DNA of 64,000 bases from Syntrophomonas sp. (GCA_016841425.1 JAENZE010000008.1:62001-126000); one strand, 5' to 3'; shown: positions 1-8,499, counted from the first letter of the stretch. Numbers and translations: made by a program. Notes: generated by a model not told the origin, from the sequence alone.

Positions 1-1
1 T

Positions 2-127
2 ATGGTTGGAATACAGGCTAATAAACGGAATTATTTAATCATGCATGCTATGGGACCAAACCTGGCTGGTGTCTTAGGCACTGCCGTAGCAGGGGGTATT
101 ATGCTCACTTTATTGGGGGTGATATAA
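2..127 (+). CDS. Na+-transporting decarboxylase beta subunit, C-terminal end (partial)
   Basis: Only the last 41 codons lie in the window; the gene enters from the left edge. The frame reads through NYLIMHAMGPNLAGVLGTAV and a hydrophobic tail. The segment LMHAMGPN(L/V)AGV(L/I)G is the characteristic C-terminus of the membrane beta subunits (OadB/GcdB/MmdB) of sodium-pumping oxaloacetate, glutaconyl-CoA and methylmalonyl-CoA decarboxylases. These couple biotin-CO2 decarboxylation to Na+ export across the cytoplasmic membrane. Which decarboxylase it belongs to cannot be told from the fragment. A small single-span membrane gene follows with no gap, consistent with a decarboxylase subunit operon. 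Confidence 0.75.
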   Translation: MVGIQANKRNYLIMHAMGPNLAGVLGTAVAGGIMLTLLGVI

Positions 128-277
128 ATGGCCATTATTCAAGATACTTTATCAGGAGCAATCTTTCTGAGTGTATTTGACTTTATTGCTTGCTTTTTCG
201 TTTTATATTTTATTAGTTTCTTTATTAGAGCCCTTAAGTTTCTAAATAAAGAACCCAAGTCATCCAAGCAGGATTAA
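128..277 (+). CDS. small single-span membrane protein after the decarboxylase beta subunit (possible gamma-like subunit)
   Basis: A 49-codon frame starts with the ATG immediately after the TAA of the beta-subunit gene; the purine-rich GGGGGTG upstream serves as ribosome-binding site. Residues about 10-35 are strongly hydrophobic (one membrane span), followed by a short charged tail rich in Lys and Glu. Sodium-pump decarboxylases have a small one-span gamma subunit (OadG type) that tethers the complex, usually encoded next to beta. Position and topology fit that role, but there is no diagnostic sequence motif, so the assignment is inference. It is too short for standard ORF size cut-offs. Confidence 0.5.
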   Translation: MAIIQDTLSGAIFLSVFDFIACFFVLYFISFFIRALKFLNKEPKSSKQD

Positions 278-311
278 ACTCTATGCTAAACTCTATACCA
301 AAGCATTAACG

Positions 312-340
312 GTGTGTCAGGAGTATACCTCCTGACACAC
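312..340 (+). terminator. 12-bp perfect stem-loop downstream of the decarboxylase genes
   Basis: GTGTGTCAGGAG (312-323) pairs perfectly with CTCCTGACACAC (329-340) around a 5-nt loop. It lies 35 bp after the last stop codon of the decarboxylase genes. There is no run of T after the stem, so it would be an atypical intrinsic terminator or a 3'-end-stabilising hairpin. Confidence 0.45.
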
Positions 341-579
341 TGCCAGCTTTGGGGAGCCGCCCTTCTCGTTTCTTCAACCTCTTAAACCAACCCAAATGCT
401 GCAGCTTTGGTTTTGTACTTCCTGACGAGTTACCATTTATCCTCTTATTAACTGGACTGCCCATTTTTTCAAACATAGCTCAGCTGATGTTAATGGCAAG
501 CTCCATACAGCAGGATGTTATACTTCTCCGACCCTGGCTGACCCGATCAGGAAGTCAATGGATTTCTTCCCGAGCAAAT

Positions 580-615
580 AGAAAAGCTGTTCTCATATCA
601 AGGAACAGCTTTTCT
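580..615. repeat. 13-bp inverted repeat (hairpin)
   Basis: AGAAAAGCTGTTC (580-592) and GAACAGCTTTTCT (603-615) are perfect inverted repeats around a 10-nt loop. On the plus strand no T-run follows; no gene is near enough to assign a role. Confidence 0.5.
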
Positions 616-655
616 GACTCTCTATGTCCAATGTATCTTAATTTCTTAATATTGC

Positions 656-759
656 CTCAAGCAGTCCAGCTTAAAAATGACTAAGGGGTACAGTATGGGA
701 AATCAGATTTGAGGGGGTAAATCTGATTTAATATTCTTTTAACAACTGTACTGCTTGAG
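656..759. repeat. nested inverted-repeat element, about 104 bp
   Basis: Outer arms CTCAAGCAGT (656-665) and ACTGCTTGAG (750-759) are perfect 10-bp inverted repeats. Inside, GTACAGT (688-694) pairs with ACTGTAC (745-751, sharing two bases with the outer arm), and the core AAATCAGATTT (700-710)/AAATCTGATTT (719-729) is a perfect 11-bp hairpin. The nested symmetry resembles a small non-autonomous element (MITE-like) or a structured RNA. No second copy was seen in this window. Confidence 0.45.
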
Positions 760-856
760 ACAGAGTGGATTATTTAATGCCGCAGTCAACGTGATTTATC
801 CCATTTTCCGCAGCTTTAAAACCGAGTACCTTAATCTTAAACCAGCTTATCTTTTT

Positions 857-926
857 CCTTCAAAACCGCGATACCCGGGAGCTGTGACTAAAATATATAT
901 CCGGGTACCAAGGTATTGTTTGAAGG
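857..926. repeat. nested imperfect palindrome
   Basis: CCTTCAAA (857-864) and TTTGAAGG (919-926) form the outer arms and TACCCGG (872-878) and CCGGGTA (901-907) the inner arms of an imperfect hairpin with an AT-rich loop. Function unknown. Confidence 0.4.
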
Positions 927-1009
927 AGGAGTTTCGTTTTTTTGATATCATCCGAATGTCTAATAGCTAAATAGTATTCAGTATTTATATTGCGTTTATC
1001 AAACAACCA

Positions 1010-1057
1010 AACGCTAACCTTAAGCTTTCATCCCCAAGAAGCTATTTTCGTACTAAT
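1010..1057 (-). repeat. truncated copy A of the dispersed inverted-end repeat
   Basis: The 46 bases from CGCTAACCTTAAGC to TTTTCGTACTAA match the end of the longer repeat copies at 7135-7352 and 61569-61770. The rest of the element is absent on the left side, so only one terminus survives here. Confidence 0.75.
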
Positions 1058-1065
1058 TTTCTAAT

Positions 1066-1278
1066 TTATATTGCTTCATCCTGACTAAAAATGGGTTCGA
1101 CTATCTCCACACATTCACCGGGCAGCCAACTGCTTATTTGCCCATCCACCAATAGTTTATATAAGCAGGTTCTCTCCTGGCGGCTTGTTCGCTGTTCGTC
1201 TCGGACGGCAACGATCATGCCCATTTTTCCATCGTAATATCCAGCTGGTCCCTTTACTAGTGCTAACTTTTTAAGCAT
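1066..1278 (-). CDS. small hypothetical protein, 70 aa
   Basis: A 70-codon frame with ATG preceded by AGGTGATG at good ribosome-binding spacing. The protein begins MLKKLALVKGPAGYYDGKMG and alternates short beta-like hydrophobic stretches with Gly and charged turns (IVAVRDEQ, CLYKLLVDG, SSWLPGECVEIVE). This suggests a compact SH3/KOW-like beta barrel, but I do not recognise a family. It is transcribed alone, about 350 bp downstream of gltX. The coding call rests on the ribosome-binding site and protein-like composition. Confidence 0.55.
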   Translation of the reverse strand: MLKKLALVKGPAGYYDGKMGMIVAVRDEQRTSRQERTCLYKLLVDGQISSWLPGECVEIVEPIFSQDEAI

Positions 1279-1589
1279 CTAAATCATCACCTAACATATT
1301 TAATATTACGTATATATTATTAAGCAAAAATTGTGCCAGCTTTTTTAAATTCTATACTTTTTGTATATATCCGATTTTCATTCATCAGATATCCCATGAA
1401 TCCAGGAAATCTCTATAATGCTGTCTTATTGCTGAAGTTGTTGGTTGTCCGGTTCTGCATACAGCTGTACAGTATAGTTGATATCGGAACCGGTCAGTGA
1501 GCACCCCACTCTCCCGCTTGCAAAAAGAAAAACGCCCCAGCGGCTACTGTATAATCGATGTTAAAGCGGATTTAATTCAGAAAACACAA
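1279..1589. other. 311-bp intergenic stretch, no gene seen
   Basis: Between the 70-residue gene and the gltX terminator I see no credible open frame, tRNA or riboswitch. It is AT-rich next to the small gene and would hold that gene's promoter. Confidence 0.5.
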
Positions 1590-1620
1590 TAAGGTGCTGA
1601 TCTCGGGGAACAGCACCTTA
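1590..1620 (-). terminator. intrinsic terminator after gltX
   Basis: On the minus strand TAAGGTGCTG pairs perfectly with CAGCACCTTA (10 bp, 11-nt loop), followed by TTGTGTTTTC. It lies 18 bp after the gltX stop codon. Confidence 0.7.
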
Positions 1621-1637
1621 CAGCTAAATTCTATACT

Positions 1638-3092
1638 TTAATTACCCTTATTTATCATCTGCAGTGCGACATCAATTCTGTTCAATGTTTCTTCTTTACC
1701 CCAAATGCTTATGAGACTTGGCAGGTCAGGGCCATGTATCTTTCCACTGACCGCACAGCGCAGGGGCATAAATACATTTTTGGGTTTGGCTCCGGTTTTT
1801 TTCATCACTGCTTTGATATGCTGCTTAATATCTTCAGGCGTTTCAACATCTGGAAATTCCTCGGCAAAGGTCTGCAGTACTCCTGCTACACCCTCACCCT
1901 GCAGGACCTGGACGGTTTCAGATTCATAAGCGATATTATCAAATATTACCGCTACCTCACGGGTTATATCGCTCAAGCATACCAGATGGTCGCGCACAGT
2001 GGCAATCATAAGCTCATATTTTTCCTGGCTCATCCGGGATACTGATCCTGCATAGGGGGAATCATCCAGAAAAGGTTTGACCATATTAGCCAATTCTTTA
2101 AGATCCAGTTTCTTTATGTACTGCTGGTTTATCCAATTGAGCTTATCCATGTCAAAAACCGCTGGACTTTTGGAAACTCGCTCCAAAGAAAAAGCCCCGG
2201 CAATCTCGGGTGGGGACAGCAGCTGTTCTTCCCCTTCGGGAGCCCATCCCATCAGGGACAGGAAATTAAACATAGCTGCTGGCAGATATCCCATCTCCCG
2301 GTACTGGATAAGGGATGTGGCACCATGCCGCTTGCTCATCTTCTGCCGGTCACTTCCTAATATTAACGATATGTGGGCAAAAGCTGGCCTTTTGAAGTTC
2401 AAAGCTTCGTAAATCATTAGCTGGCGCGGGGTGTTGGATAAGTGTTCTTCAGCCCTTATTACATGGGTGATTCCCATCAGAACATCATCAATCACTACTG
2501 CGAAATTATAGGTAGGCAGTCCGTCTGATTTCTGTATGATAAAGTCACCTATGCTGTCACTTTCAAAACTTACTCGTCCCCGAACTACATCGTCAACTAT
2601 ATATATCTTATTGGCTGGAACTTGAAAACGAATAGTCGGCTTAATACCCTGGCTTATTTTAACCTCTTTTTCTGCGTCACTGAGAAACCTGCATTTGCCT
2701 AGATACCGAGGTGTATCCCCCCTGGAGATTAGCTCCTGCCGCTCCTGCTCCAGTTCCTCTTCCGTACAAAAACAATAATAAGCCTGTCCAGATTCCAATA
2801 AAGTCTGGGCATACTCCTGATAAATAGAGACCCTTTCAGTTTGACGATAAGGGCCGTTTGGCCCTCCGGCGCCCAGGCCTTCATTCCATTTAATGCCCAA
2901 CCACTGGAGAGATTCTATAATTTCCTGCTCATATTCTCGTTTGGAGCGGTCTAAATCGGTATCTTCTATCCGCAGAACCAATTGTCCCTGTTTATTTACC
3001 GCAAATAAATAGTTGAATAATGCTGACCGAGCTCCTCCTATATGAAGCGGACCGGTAGGACTAGGTGCGAATCTGACCTTTATGTTACTCAC
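1638..3092 (-). CDS. gltX: glutamyl-tRNA synthetase
   Basis: Charges tRNA-Glu (and in lineages lacking GlnRS also tRNA-Gln, later corrected by GatCAB). The class I signature HIGG is at residues 17-20 and the KMSKR loop at about 249-253, with the usual N-terminal [19 protein letters not shown]. The length of 484 aa is normal for bacterial GltX. The start is GTG with GGGAGGGAG upstream. It is the last gene of the yacL-ispD-ispF-DUF1002-gltX run, an order shared with Bacillus except for the DUF1002 gene. Whether it is discriminating or not cannot be decided by eye. Confidence 0.97.
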   Translation of the reverse strand: MSNIKVRFAPSPTGPLHIGGARSALFNYLFAVNKQGQLVLRIEDTDLDRSKREYEQEIIESLQWLGIKWNEGLGAGGPNGPYRQTERVSIYQEYAQTLLESGQAYYCFCTEEELEQERQELISRGDTPRYLGKCRFLSDAEKEVKISQGIKPTIRFQVPANKIYIVDDVVRGRVSFESDSIGDFIIQKSDGLPTYNFAVVIDDVLMGITHVIRAEEHLSNTPRQLMIYEALNFKRPAFAHISLILGSDRQKMSKRHGATSLIQYREMGYLPAAMFNFLSLMGWAPEGEEQLLSPPEIAGAFSLERVSKSPAVFDMDKLNWINQQYIKKLDLKELANMVKPFLDDSPYAGSVSRMSQEKYELMIATVRDHLVCLSDITREVAVIFDNIAYESETVQVLQGEGVAGVLQTFAEEFPDVETPEDIKQHIKAVMKKTGAKPKNVFMPLRCAVSGKIHGPDLPSLISIWGKEETLNRIDVALQMINKGN

Positions 3093-3152
3093 AATAATCT
3101 CCCTCCCTTACACAACAGCTAATTATATCATTCACTGCAAGTTATCAGCAAG

Positions 3153-4061
3153 CTATCCTCCCACCAGGCTCCTTATGCTGGTAACGAGGTTTTCCAGTGC
3201 AGCTAAAAGTCTTTTCAGCAGGCTCACTGTCTCTTTACCGCTATTCTGCAATTCATCCAGTTTTTTCTCCAGATTCTGCATTTGACTCCCCAATTGTCCG
3301 GCACTAATATTTAACTGTTGAATTTTTTGCATTAAAACTACAATTCTACTTATATCTTCCTCGGATAACTTTATATTTAAATCAGTACTAACCTCTATTA
3401 TTATTTTCCTTATTTCATCCGGGTCGTTGATATCTTCCGCCACTACTTTTCTCTTAACCTCGAAAATAAATTTCTCAGCATTGTCCTGACCTATACGCTC
3501 CCCTAACTCTGATGTCTCGGCAATTTCTTCGTGGGCGGCAGCTTTATTTTTCTCTTTGAGCTTTTCCCCGCTGGCCGTCTCAAAAGCCTTTATAATTCCA
3601 GTTAATGCGGCGGTCCCAGATACTTTAAAAGGAGCTGCCACAACTACCCGGGCATCCTCTATACCGGCCGTAACCAGGGCATTGGCGTACATAAAGGGCG
3701 TGATAGCAGTAATATTTTCTGTTTGAATTTCTATACCATTTCCTGCTTCAAGCAGTTCACAATAAGCTGAAGATATAGCCCGGCTGCCAATCAGCTTTTC
3801 ATCCACCAAACCTTCCAGATAAGCCCTCTCTTCCTGGTTGCTCACGCTGATATACTGCAGGTTCTTCCCTTTTGCCCAATCCTGAAAATATTCCATGACC
3901 CTGTCTTTTTGCTGGGAAGTCAAATCTTCTCCCAGGCTTATTACTGCTTGAGGTTGTTCCTGGCCGGTTCCAGTAGTAGTTATCTCGCTCCTTAGATAAA
4001 CGGCCCCCAACAATAATACTGCTATTAACAACAAGAAATATTTACTCTTATTAATACCCAT
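3153..4061 (-). CDS. DUF1002 family exported/membrane-anchored protein
   Basis: An N-terminal hydrophobic stretch (about residues 8-24) acts as signal peptide or anchor. It is followed by AVISLGEDLTSQQKDRVMEY, the typical start of the DUF1002 family found mainly in Firmicutes. A second conserved segment, TPFMYANALVTAGI with ARVVVAAPF and GTAALTGI, also fits that family. The C-terminus (from about 235) is heptad-like and Gln/Leu/Lys-rich, suggesting a coiled coil. Function of the family is unknown; it is envelope-located by prediction. ATG at 4061 is used; a TTG three bases earlier is possible. It is inserted between ispF and gltX. Confidence 0.8.
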   Translation of the reverse strand: MGINKSKYFLLLIAVLLLGAVYLRSEITTTGTGQEQPQAVISLGEDLTSQQKDRVMEYFQDWAKGKNLQYISVSNQEERAYLEGLVDEKLIGSRAISSAYCELLEAGNGIEIQTENITAITPFMYANALVTAGIEDARVVVAAPFKVSGTAALTGIIKAFETASGEKLKEKNKAAAHEEIAETSELGERIGQDNAEKFIFEVKRKVVAEDINDPDEIRKIIIEVSTDLNIKLSEEDISRIVVLMQKIQQLNISAGQLGSQMQNLEKKLDELQNSGKETVSLLKRLLAALENLVTSIRSLVGG

Positions 4062-4117
4062 CAATATTGATCAGCCCCCTGCATTTTTTTTATCTTTCCT
4101 CAAGCAGGAGGTAAATA

Positions 4118-4591
4118 TTATATTTCTTCAATTAGAGCAACTGCCTGAGCCGCAATACCTTCGCCCCGTCCCTCAAATCCCAACTTCTCGGTAGTAGTTG
4201 CTTTAACATTAACTCTGTTTATGTCAATACCCAGCTGGTGGGCGATATTGATTCTCATCCTTTCCATATAGCCTGCTAATCTGGGCTTCTGAGCCACTAC
4301 TGTGCTGTCAACATTATAAATCCTATATCCAGCTTCCTGAACAAGTGAATTGACTTCAGCAAGCAGTAGCAGGCTGCTTATACCCTCATAGCGCAGGTCG
4401 TTATCAGGAAAATGTTTTCCGATATCCCCCAGTCCAGCTGCGCCTAGCAAAGCATCACATATGGCATGAAGCAAAACGTCTGCATCTGAATGACCTGCCA
4501 ATCCGCTTGGATAGGGTATCTCTACTCCACCCAGGACTAATTTCCGGCCTGTCTGGAGGCGATGTACATCATAGCCGATACCGATACGCAA
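4118..4591 (-). CDS. ispF: 2-C-methyl-D-erythritol 2,4-cyclodiphosphate synthase
   Basis: Fifth enzyme of the MEP isoprenoid pathway; it cyclises CDP-ME-2-phosphate with release of CMP. The metal-binding start GIGYDVHRL (Asp8, His10) and the [19 protein letters not shown] segment are intact, as is the late [19 protein letters not shown]. The length of 157 aa is typical. It lies 37 bp downstream of ispD in the same orientation, so both MEP steps are co-transcribed. Confidence 0.97.
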   Translation of the reverse strand: MRIGIGYDVHRLQTGRKLVLGGVEIPYPSGLAGHSDADVLLHAICDALLGAAGLGDIGKHFPDNDLRYEGISSLLLLAEVNSLVQEAGYRIYNVDSTVVAQKPRLAGYMERMRINIAHQLGIDINRVNVKATTTEKLGFEGRGEGIAAQAVALIEEI

Positions 4592-4628
4592 AGCTACCTC
4601 CCCCTTTTATTTAATTTACAGGACAGCA

Positions 4629-5324
4629 TTATTGGGCGTTTGCCAGCAAAGTTTCCGCGATTGATAAATCCTCAGATGTGGTTATCTTAAGGTTGCGGTT
4701 ATCACTCTTTACTATTTTGACTCTTCCTACATACCTTTCAAAAAGGCTGGCGTCGTCAGTACCATATACCCCTTCAGCATAAGCCATCTGAAACGCTCTC
4801 CACAGCAACTTAAATTTGAATATTTGTGGGGTCTGTACGGCAATGATCCTGGACCGGTCCAAGGTATTAATTACGAACCCTTCCTCATCAATTGTTTTCA
4901 AGGTATCCCGGGCTGGTACCCCGGGAACTGCTGCATCCCATTTTTTAGCTGCCAGCAGCAGGTCCTCCAACAGCTTCCCGGTCAAAAGAGGTCTGGCGCC
5001 ATCGTGAATAGCGACTAAACCTGTACGGTGTTCAAAAGCATTGAGGCCAGACCACACCGAGTCCTGCCTTTGCTTACCCCCGGGAATCACTCCTGCTACT
5101 TTCTTATAGCCATATTTATTAATAATTTCCTTTTCGCAGAATTGTACTTCGTTTGAATTTGCAACAACTACAATACTGTCAACCGCCGTGTGTTCCTCAA
5201 ATCTATCCAGGGAGTAAGCGAGTACTGGTCTGCCTTTAATCAACATATACTGTTTATTTAACTCGCTATTCATTCTGCTGCCCAGACCTGCAGCAGCGAT
5301 AACCACCTGGAGGCTTTTATCCAT
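4629..5324 (-). CDS. ispD: 2-C-methyl-D-erythritol 4-phosphate cytidylyltransferase
   Basis: Transfers CMP to MEP in isoprenoid synthesis. The nucleotide-binding AAGLGSRMNSELNKQYMLIKG motif opens the protein, with later VAIHDGARPLL and TPQIFKFKLL segments typical of IspD. The length of 231 aa is normal. Its first codons overlap the end of the upstream yacL gene by 8 bp, indicating translational coupling; ispF follows. Confidence 0.96.
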   Translation of the reverse strand: MDKSLQVVIAAAGLGSRMNSELNKQYMLIKGRPVLAYSLDRFEEHTAVDSIVVVANSNEVQFCEKEIINKYGYKKVAGVIPGGKQRQDSVWSGLNAFEHRTGLVAIHDGARPLLTGKLLEDLLLAAKKWDAAVPGVPARDTLKTIDEEGFVINTLDRSRIIAVQTPQIFKFKLLWRAFQMAYAEGVYGTDDASLFERYVGRVKIVKSDNRNLKITTSEDLSIAETLLANAQ

Positions 5325-6435
5325 ATAAATTCACCTCTGCTGTGTCATGAAAAGATTGAGCTATACCAACATCTTCCCGAATTTCCCTGGCCTTGCGGGT
5401 GAATATCATACGACCTGCTGCGGTCTGAAAGACACTGGTAACCACTACTTCTAAATCCTGGCCAATTTCATGGCTAGCTTCTTCTACTACTACCATGGTG
5501 CCGTCCTCAAGGTATCCTACCCCCTGGCCATATTCCTTACCCTCTTTAATTATAGCAACCTGCATGGTCTCACCAGGATACACGATAATTTTTACCGCAT
5601 TGGTCAGTTCATTAATGTTTAAAACCTTTATGCCCTGGAGTTCTGCTACCTTATTAAGATTATAATCGTTGGTAATAATACTGGCATTCAATTGTTTGCA
5701 CAGACATACTAACTTTCCATCAACATCTTTTTCTTGAGTAATATCCGCTTCAATTATATCAATTTTTATGCTGGAATGTTTCTTCATTTTGGATAAAAGC
5801 TCCAGGCCTCTGCGACCCTTGGCACGTCTGATAGCATCTGAGGAATCTGCGATATGCTGAAGTTCTTCTATGACAAAAGTGGGTACGATAATTGGTCCCT
5901 CTAAAAACCTGCTCAAGCACACGTCGTATATTCGCCCATCAATTATAGCACTGGTATCCAGCACCTTATAGTTCTCCCTTGCTTGTGATAGACTATGGCT
6001 ATCCTCTTTGCCCCTTGTTCCCCAGGGGATAGTATTAAAAACATCAAAAGCACGTCTGGTGCCGATTTTTAAACCCAGCCATACGCTTATTACAAATACC
6101 AGCAGAGTAAGATAGCTTCCCAGACCTCGAAGCATAGAAAGAGGGAAACTGCTCAACACGCCCACCAGTATACCAATCAACAGCCCGGCCATTCCTCCCA
6201 TAATTACTTCTATATCGGTATCATCCAGCCTCTGGTTGAGCATCTTAATAAAATTCCTCCCCACCCTGAGGAAGCAGCTCACACCAATATAACATAAAAC
6301 CGAAGTGAACATTCCAATCCCAACTATCCATGCCATATCCAACTTTAATATAACCTGTATCATATATGCTGACCAGGTTCCTATGATAAGGGACATGATA
6401 AATAAGTTCCTGGAAATTAATAGTTTATTATACAT
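5317..6435 (-). CDS. yacL: membrane PIN-TRAM domain protein, YacL type
   Basis: Four hydrophobic segments in the first about 140 residues are followed by a PIN nuclease-like domain (YKVLDTSAIIDGRIYDVC with the catalytic Asp pattern, then IVPTFVIEELQHIADSSD and IITNDYNL) and a C-terminal TRAM RNA-binding domain ending in FTRKAREIRED. The family is widespread in Firmicutes next to disA/ispD; its exact substrate is not established here. The open frame extends 47 codons further, but ATG at 6435 has GGAGGTG seven bases upstream and begins MYNKLLISRN, so that start was chosen (372 aa). Confidence 0.9.
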   Translation of the reverse strand: MYNKLLISRNLFIMSLIIGTWSAYMIQVILKLDMAWIVGIGMFTSVLCYIGVSCFLRVGRNFIKMLNQRLDDTDIEVIMGGMAGLLIGILVGVLSSFPLSMLRGLGSYLTLLVFVISVWLGLKIGTRRAFDVFNTIPWGTRGKEDSHSLSQARENYKVLDTSAIIDGRIYDVCLSRFLEGPIIVPTFVIEELQHIADSSDAIRRAKGRRGLELLSKMKKHSSIKIDIIEADITQEKDVDGKLVCLCKQLNASIITNDYNLNKVAELQGIKVLNINELTNAVKIIVYPGETMQVAIIKEGKEYGQGVGYLEDGTMVVVEEASHEIGQDLEVVVTSVFQTAAGRMIFTRKAREIREDVGIAQSFHDTAEVNLYG

Positions 6436-6569
6436 ATTATGCACCTCCATACTTATATTTTGATGTTTAAAACTATCTCTTATACATAAATTCAAATTCA
6501 ATGGACATTTTTGTAGAATCGATGAGTCGAATCCAGATAGATCAGTATGGAATACGCGGTTTGCCCAAA

Positions 6570-6599
6570 TTGACAAATATTCTCCGGCAGGGATATAAT
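6570..6599 (+). promoter_or_regulatory. sigma-A-type promoter for the 132-aa gene
   Basis: TTGACA at 6570-6575, an 18-bp spacer and TATAAT at 6594-6599: both hexamers match the vegetative consensus exactly. The predicted transcription start is about 30 bp before the GTG start at 6637. Confidence 0.8.
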
Positions 6600-6636
6600 T
6601 AATAAAATCACAGAAATAAAGGGGGGCAGGTCTTTC

Positions 6637-7035
6637 GTGAAGGACTTGATTTGTGATGAGTTTCAGAACGTGGTAGGTGATCTACTTATTAGACACCGAA
6701 GCATACTTGACATTCTTTCTAAACTATCTGAATCTGCCTGCCGGGTAAATAGAGCGGTAGTTAAATCAATCACTGACTGTGGCTGTGTGTCCATTAATGC
6801 AGAGAAAGTTCAGGTTCCAGAGCATATCGATTCTTTCGAAGAATTAAAAAAGTGCCTGGATAACCACCTGCGCGGGGAGCTCTGCCCCGGTTGCGAAGAT
6901 GTCATAGTCAATGAAATGGGAAAACTTCTATTTTATTCAGCGGCTTTATGCAATACTCTTGATTTAAATCTTTATGATGTATTTCTGGAAGAATACAAAA
7001 AAATCAATGCCCTGGGAGTTTTTAACCTAACCTAG
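6637..7035 (+). CDS. Cys-rich small alpha-helical protein with MazG-like C-terminal half (hypothetical)
   Basis: 132 aa, GTG start with GGGGGGCAGG upstream, a consensus promoter and a strong terminator: a monocistronic, probably well expressed gene. The middle carries a DCGC and a CPGC cluster, which could bind a metal. The C-terminal half (EMGKLLFYSAALCNTLDLNL) resembles the helix of MazG/DUF-type nucleotide pyrophosphohydrolases (E-x-G-D-L-L-F-Y-L) but lacks the full acidic EExxED set. It is divergent from yacL and sits between disA and yacL, which are adjacent in Bacillus. I do not recognise a characterised family; function unknown. Confidence 0.75.
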   Translation: MKDLICDEFQNVVGDLLIRHRSILDILSKLSESACRVNRAVVKSITDCGCVSINAEKVQVPEHIDSFEELKKCLDNHLRGELCPGCEDVIVNEMGKLLFYSAALCNTLDLNLYDVFLEEYKKINALGVFNLT

Positions 7036-7071
7036 TAACCTATTCAAAATAGACGTTATGTATGTAATAAT

Positions 7072-7101
7072 AAAACAGCGGAAATTCATTTCCGCTGTTT
7101 T
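7072..7101 (+). terminator. strong intrinsic terminator after the 132-aa gene
   Basis: AAAACAGCGGAAA (7072-7084) pairs with TTTCCGCTGTTTT (7089-7101) in a 13-bp perfect stem with a 4-nt loop and A/T flanks on both sides, so it can work in both directions. Confidence 0.85.
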
Positions 7102-7134
7102 TATATGGGGTCAAACAATACCTTACTAACTTAA

Positions 7135-7352
7135 CCAAACATGTCTGTATGACACAAGTGCAGACCCAAATTGTACGATGAATGCTTAAGACCGCTTGGG
7201 TCCGGTCTTACTTTCTCCATATAAGTTAGCTACTGATGCTTTAGATTGATGGGCTGAAACAACTTATGTTCCCGCTAAACGAATCGCCTTTATCCCCCTG
7301 CGCTAACCTTAAGCTTTCATCCCCAAGAAGCTATTTTCGTACTAACTTTCGC
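7135..7352 (-). repeat. copy B of the dispersed inverted-end repeat
   Basis: About 218 bp from CCAAACATGTCTGTATGACA to the TACTAACTTTCGC end. It aligns along its length with 61569-61770 and, reversed, with 41851-42461 and 49445-49655. It contains the AAGACCG...CGGTCTT hairpin and the inverted termini GATGAATGCTTAAG / CTTAAGCTTTCATC. It fills the gap downstream of disA. Confidence 0.85.
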
Positions 7353-7419
7353 GCTTACCCGCTGATGAGTTTTATGCTGTCTTAGCATAGAGAGTAAAGC
7401 CGGGCTGGCGAACATTATC

Positions 7420-8499
7420 TTACATCATATATTCCAATAAGAGCTGTTCCTGCATACGCTTAAGACCATTCTTAATGTACTTGGCTCTTACTTCCCCTAT
7501 CCCTTCTACTTCGTCTAATTCAGCTATACTGGCTTTGAGTACATCACTTAAAAGAGCGAAACGTCCCATCAAATTATCAATAACTGCTACCGGCAGCCGA
7601 GGCAGTTTCTGCAGCATCCGGTATCCACGAGGGGAAATATTTTGTTCCATATGGCTGCTGGCTGTACCCAAAGAGAGGTTTCTGGATATGAACATGGAAT
7701 CGGATATGTCTTCTTCAAAAGCTCTTAATAAATTATCCATTATGTCACGAGGTTTTTTATCCGGATTATTAGAATAATCCTGAATAATATAAAGAGCCTC
7801 CTCTTCTACATTAGCAGTCATTTCATCCAGCTGCATTTTTACCAGCCGACCTTCTGTTCCCAGTTCTGCAATATAGTTTTCTATTTCTTTGGCAATATTG
7901 AGAACCCTAACTGCTCTTTTGATAACTTCACACACTTCGGATACTGTTACCATGTCCTCAAATTCTAGTCCACCCAGCCGCTGCAGTTCTTTGAATAATA
8001 CATTACGATATTTTTCCAAAGTCTGCAGGGCTTGATTGGCTTTAATCAAAATGGGTTCTATGTCTCTTAAGCGAAAAGTAATATTACTCTGATATAATGT
8101 AACAACTTTCCTGCGCTGAGATATGGCTACTACTAGTTCTCCGGTCTGCAGTGCAACTCTTTGAGCTGTACGATGCCGAATTCCTGTTTCATTGGATGGT
8201 AGTTGGGGATCTGGGTCTAACTGGGCATTGGCGATTAGGATGCGGGAAGCATCAGCGTTCATTATTATTGCGCCATCCATTTTGGCAAGTTCGTATAATC
8301 TGGCTGGGGAATATTCACAATCAATATGAAACCCACCGCTGACCAGGTCCATTAACTGCGGCGAATCCCCAACTACTACCAGTCCCCCGGTATTAGCCTG
8401 GAGAATATTTTCTACCCCTATCCTAAAAATACTGCCTGGTGCTAGCATTTTAAGATATTTACGAAACTCGCCTTTATAGATTTCTTCCACCCCAATCAC
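7420..8499 (-). CDS. disA: DNA integrity scanning protein, diadenylate cyclase
   Basis: Makes cyclic di-AMP from two ATP and scans DNA for branched structures. The DAC domain shows the catalytic DGA (Asp75-Gly-Ala) and RHR (108-110) motifs. A helical linker follows and a C-terminal helix-hairpin-helix region reads LDEVEGIGEVRAKYIKNGL. The length of 359 aa is standard. The start overlaps the radA stop by 4 bp (ATGA type), so it is translationally coupled in the ctsR-radA-disA operon. Confidence 0.97.
   Translation of the reverse strand: MIGVEEIYKGEFRKYLKMLAPGSIFRIGVENILQANTGGLVVVGDSPQLMDLVSGGFHIDCEYSPARLYELAKMDGAIIMNADASRILIANAQLDPDPQLPSNETGIRHRTAQRVALQTGELVVAISQRRKVVTLYQSNITFRLRDIEPILIKANQALQTLEKYRNVLFKELQRLGGLEFEDMVTVSEVCEVIKRAVRVLNIAKEIENYIAELGTEGRLVKMQLDEMTANVEEEALYIIQDYSNNPDKKPRDIMDNLLRAFEEDISDSMFISRNLSLGTASSHMEQNISPRGYRMLQKLPRLPVAVIDNLMGRFALLSDVLKASIAELDEVEGIGEVRAKYIKNGLKRMQEQLLLEYMM

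Larger units (their letters stand above)
278..1065. other. 788-bp gap without a convincing gene, rich in stem-loops
   Basis: Open frames here (for example 349-684 and 755-970 on the plus strand) show no recognisable protein character and overlap inverted repeats. The stretch holds a 12-bp hairpin (312-340), a 13-bp hairpin (580-615), a nested inverted-repeat element (656-759), another nested palindrome (857-926) and a truncated copy of the dispersed repeat (1010-1057). It may be a decayed mobile-element region, but no transposase could be read. Confidence 0.6.

Noticed and set aside
349-684. 111-codon plus-strand open frame in the left gap
   Set aside because: No ribosome-binding site, no family-like composition, and it runs through a 13-bp hairpin and the nested repeat; likely chance.
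755-970. 71-codon plus-strand open frame
   Set aside because: Overlaps the nested palindrome at 857-926 and has no plausible start signal or protein motif.
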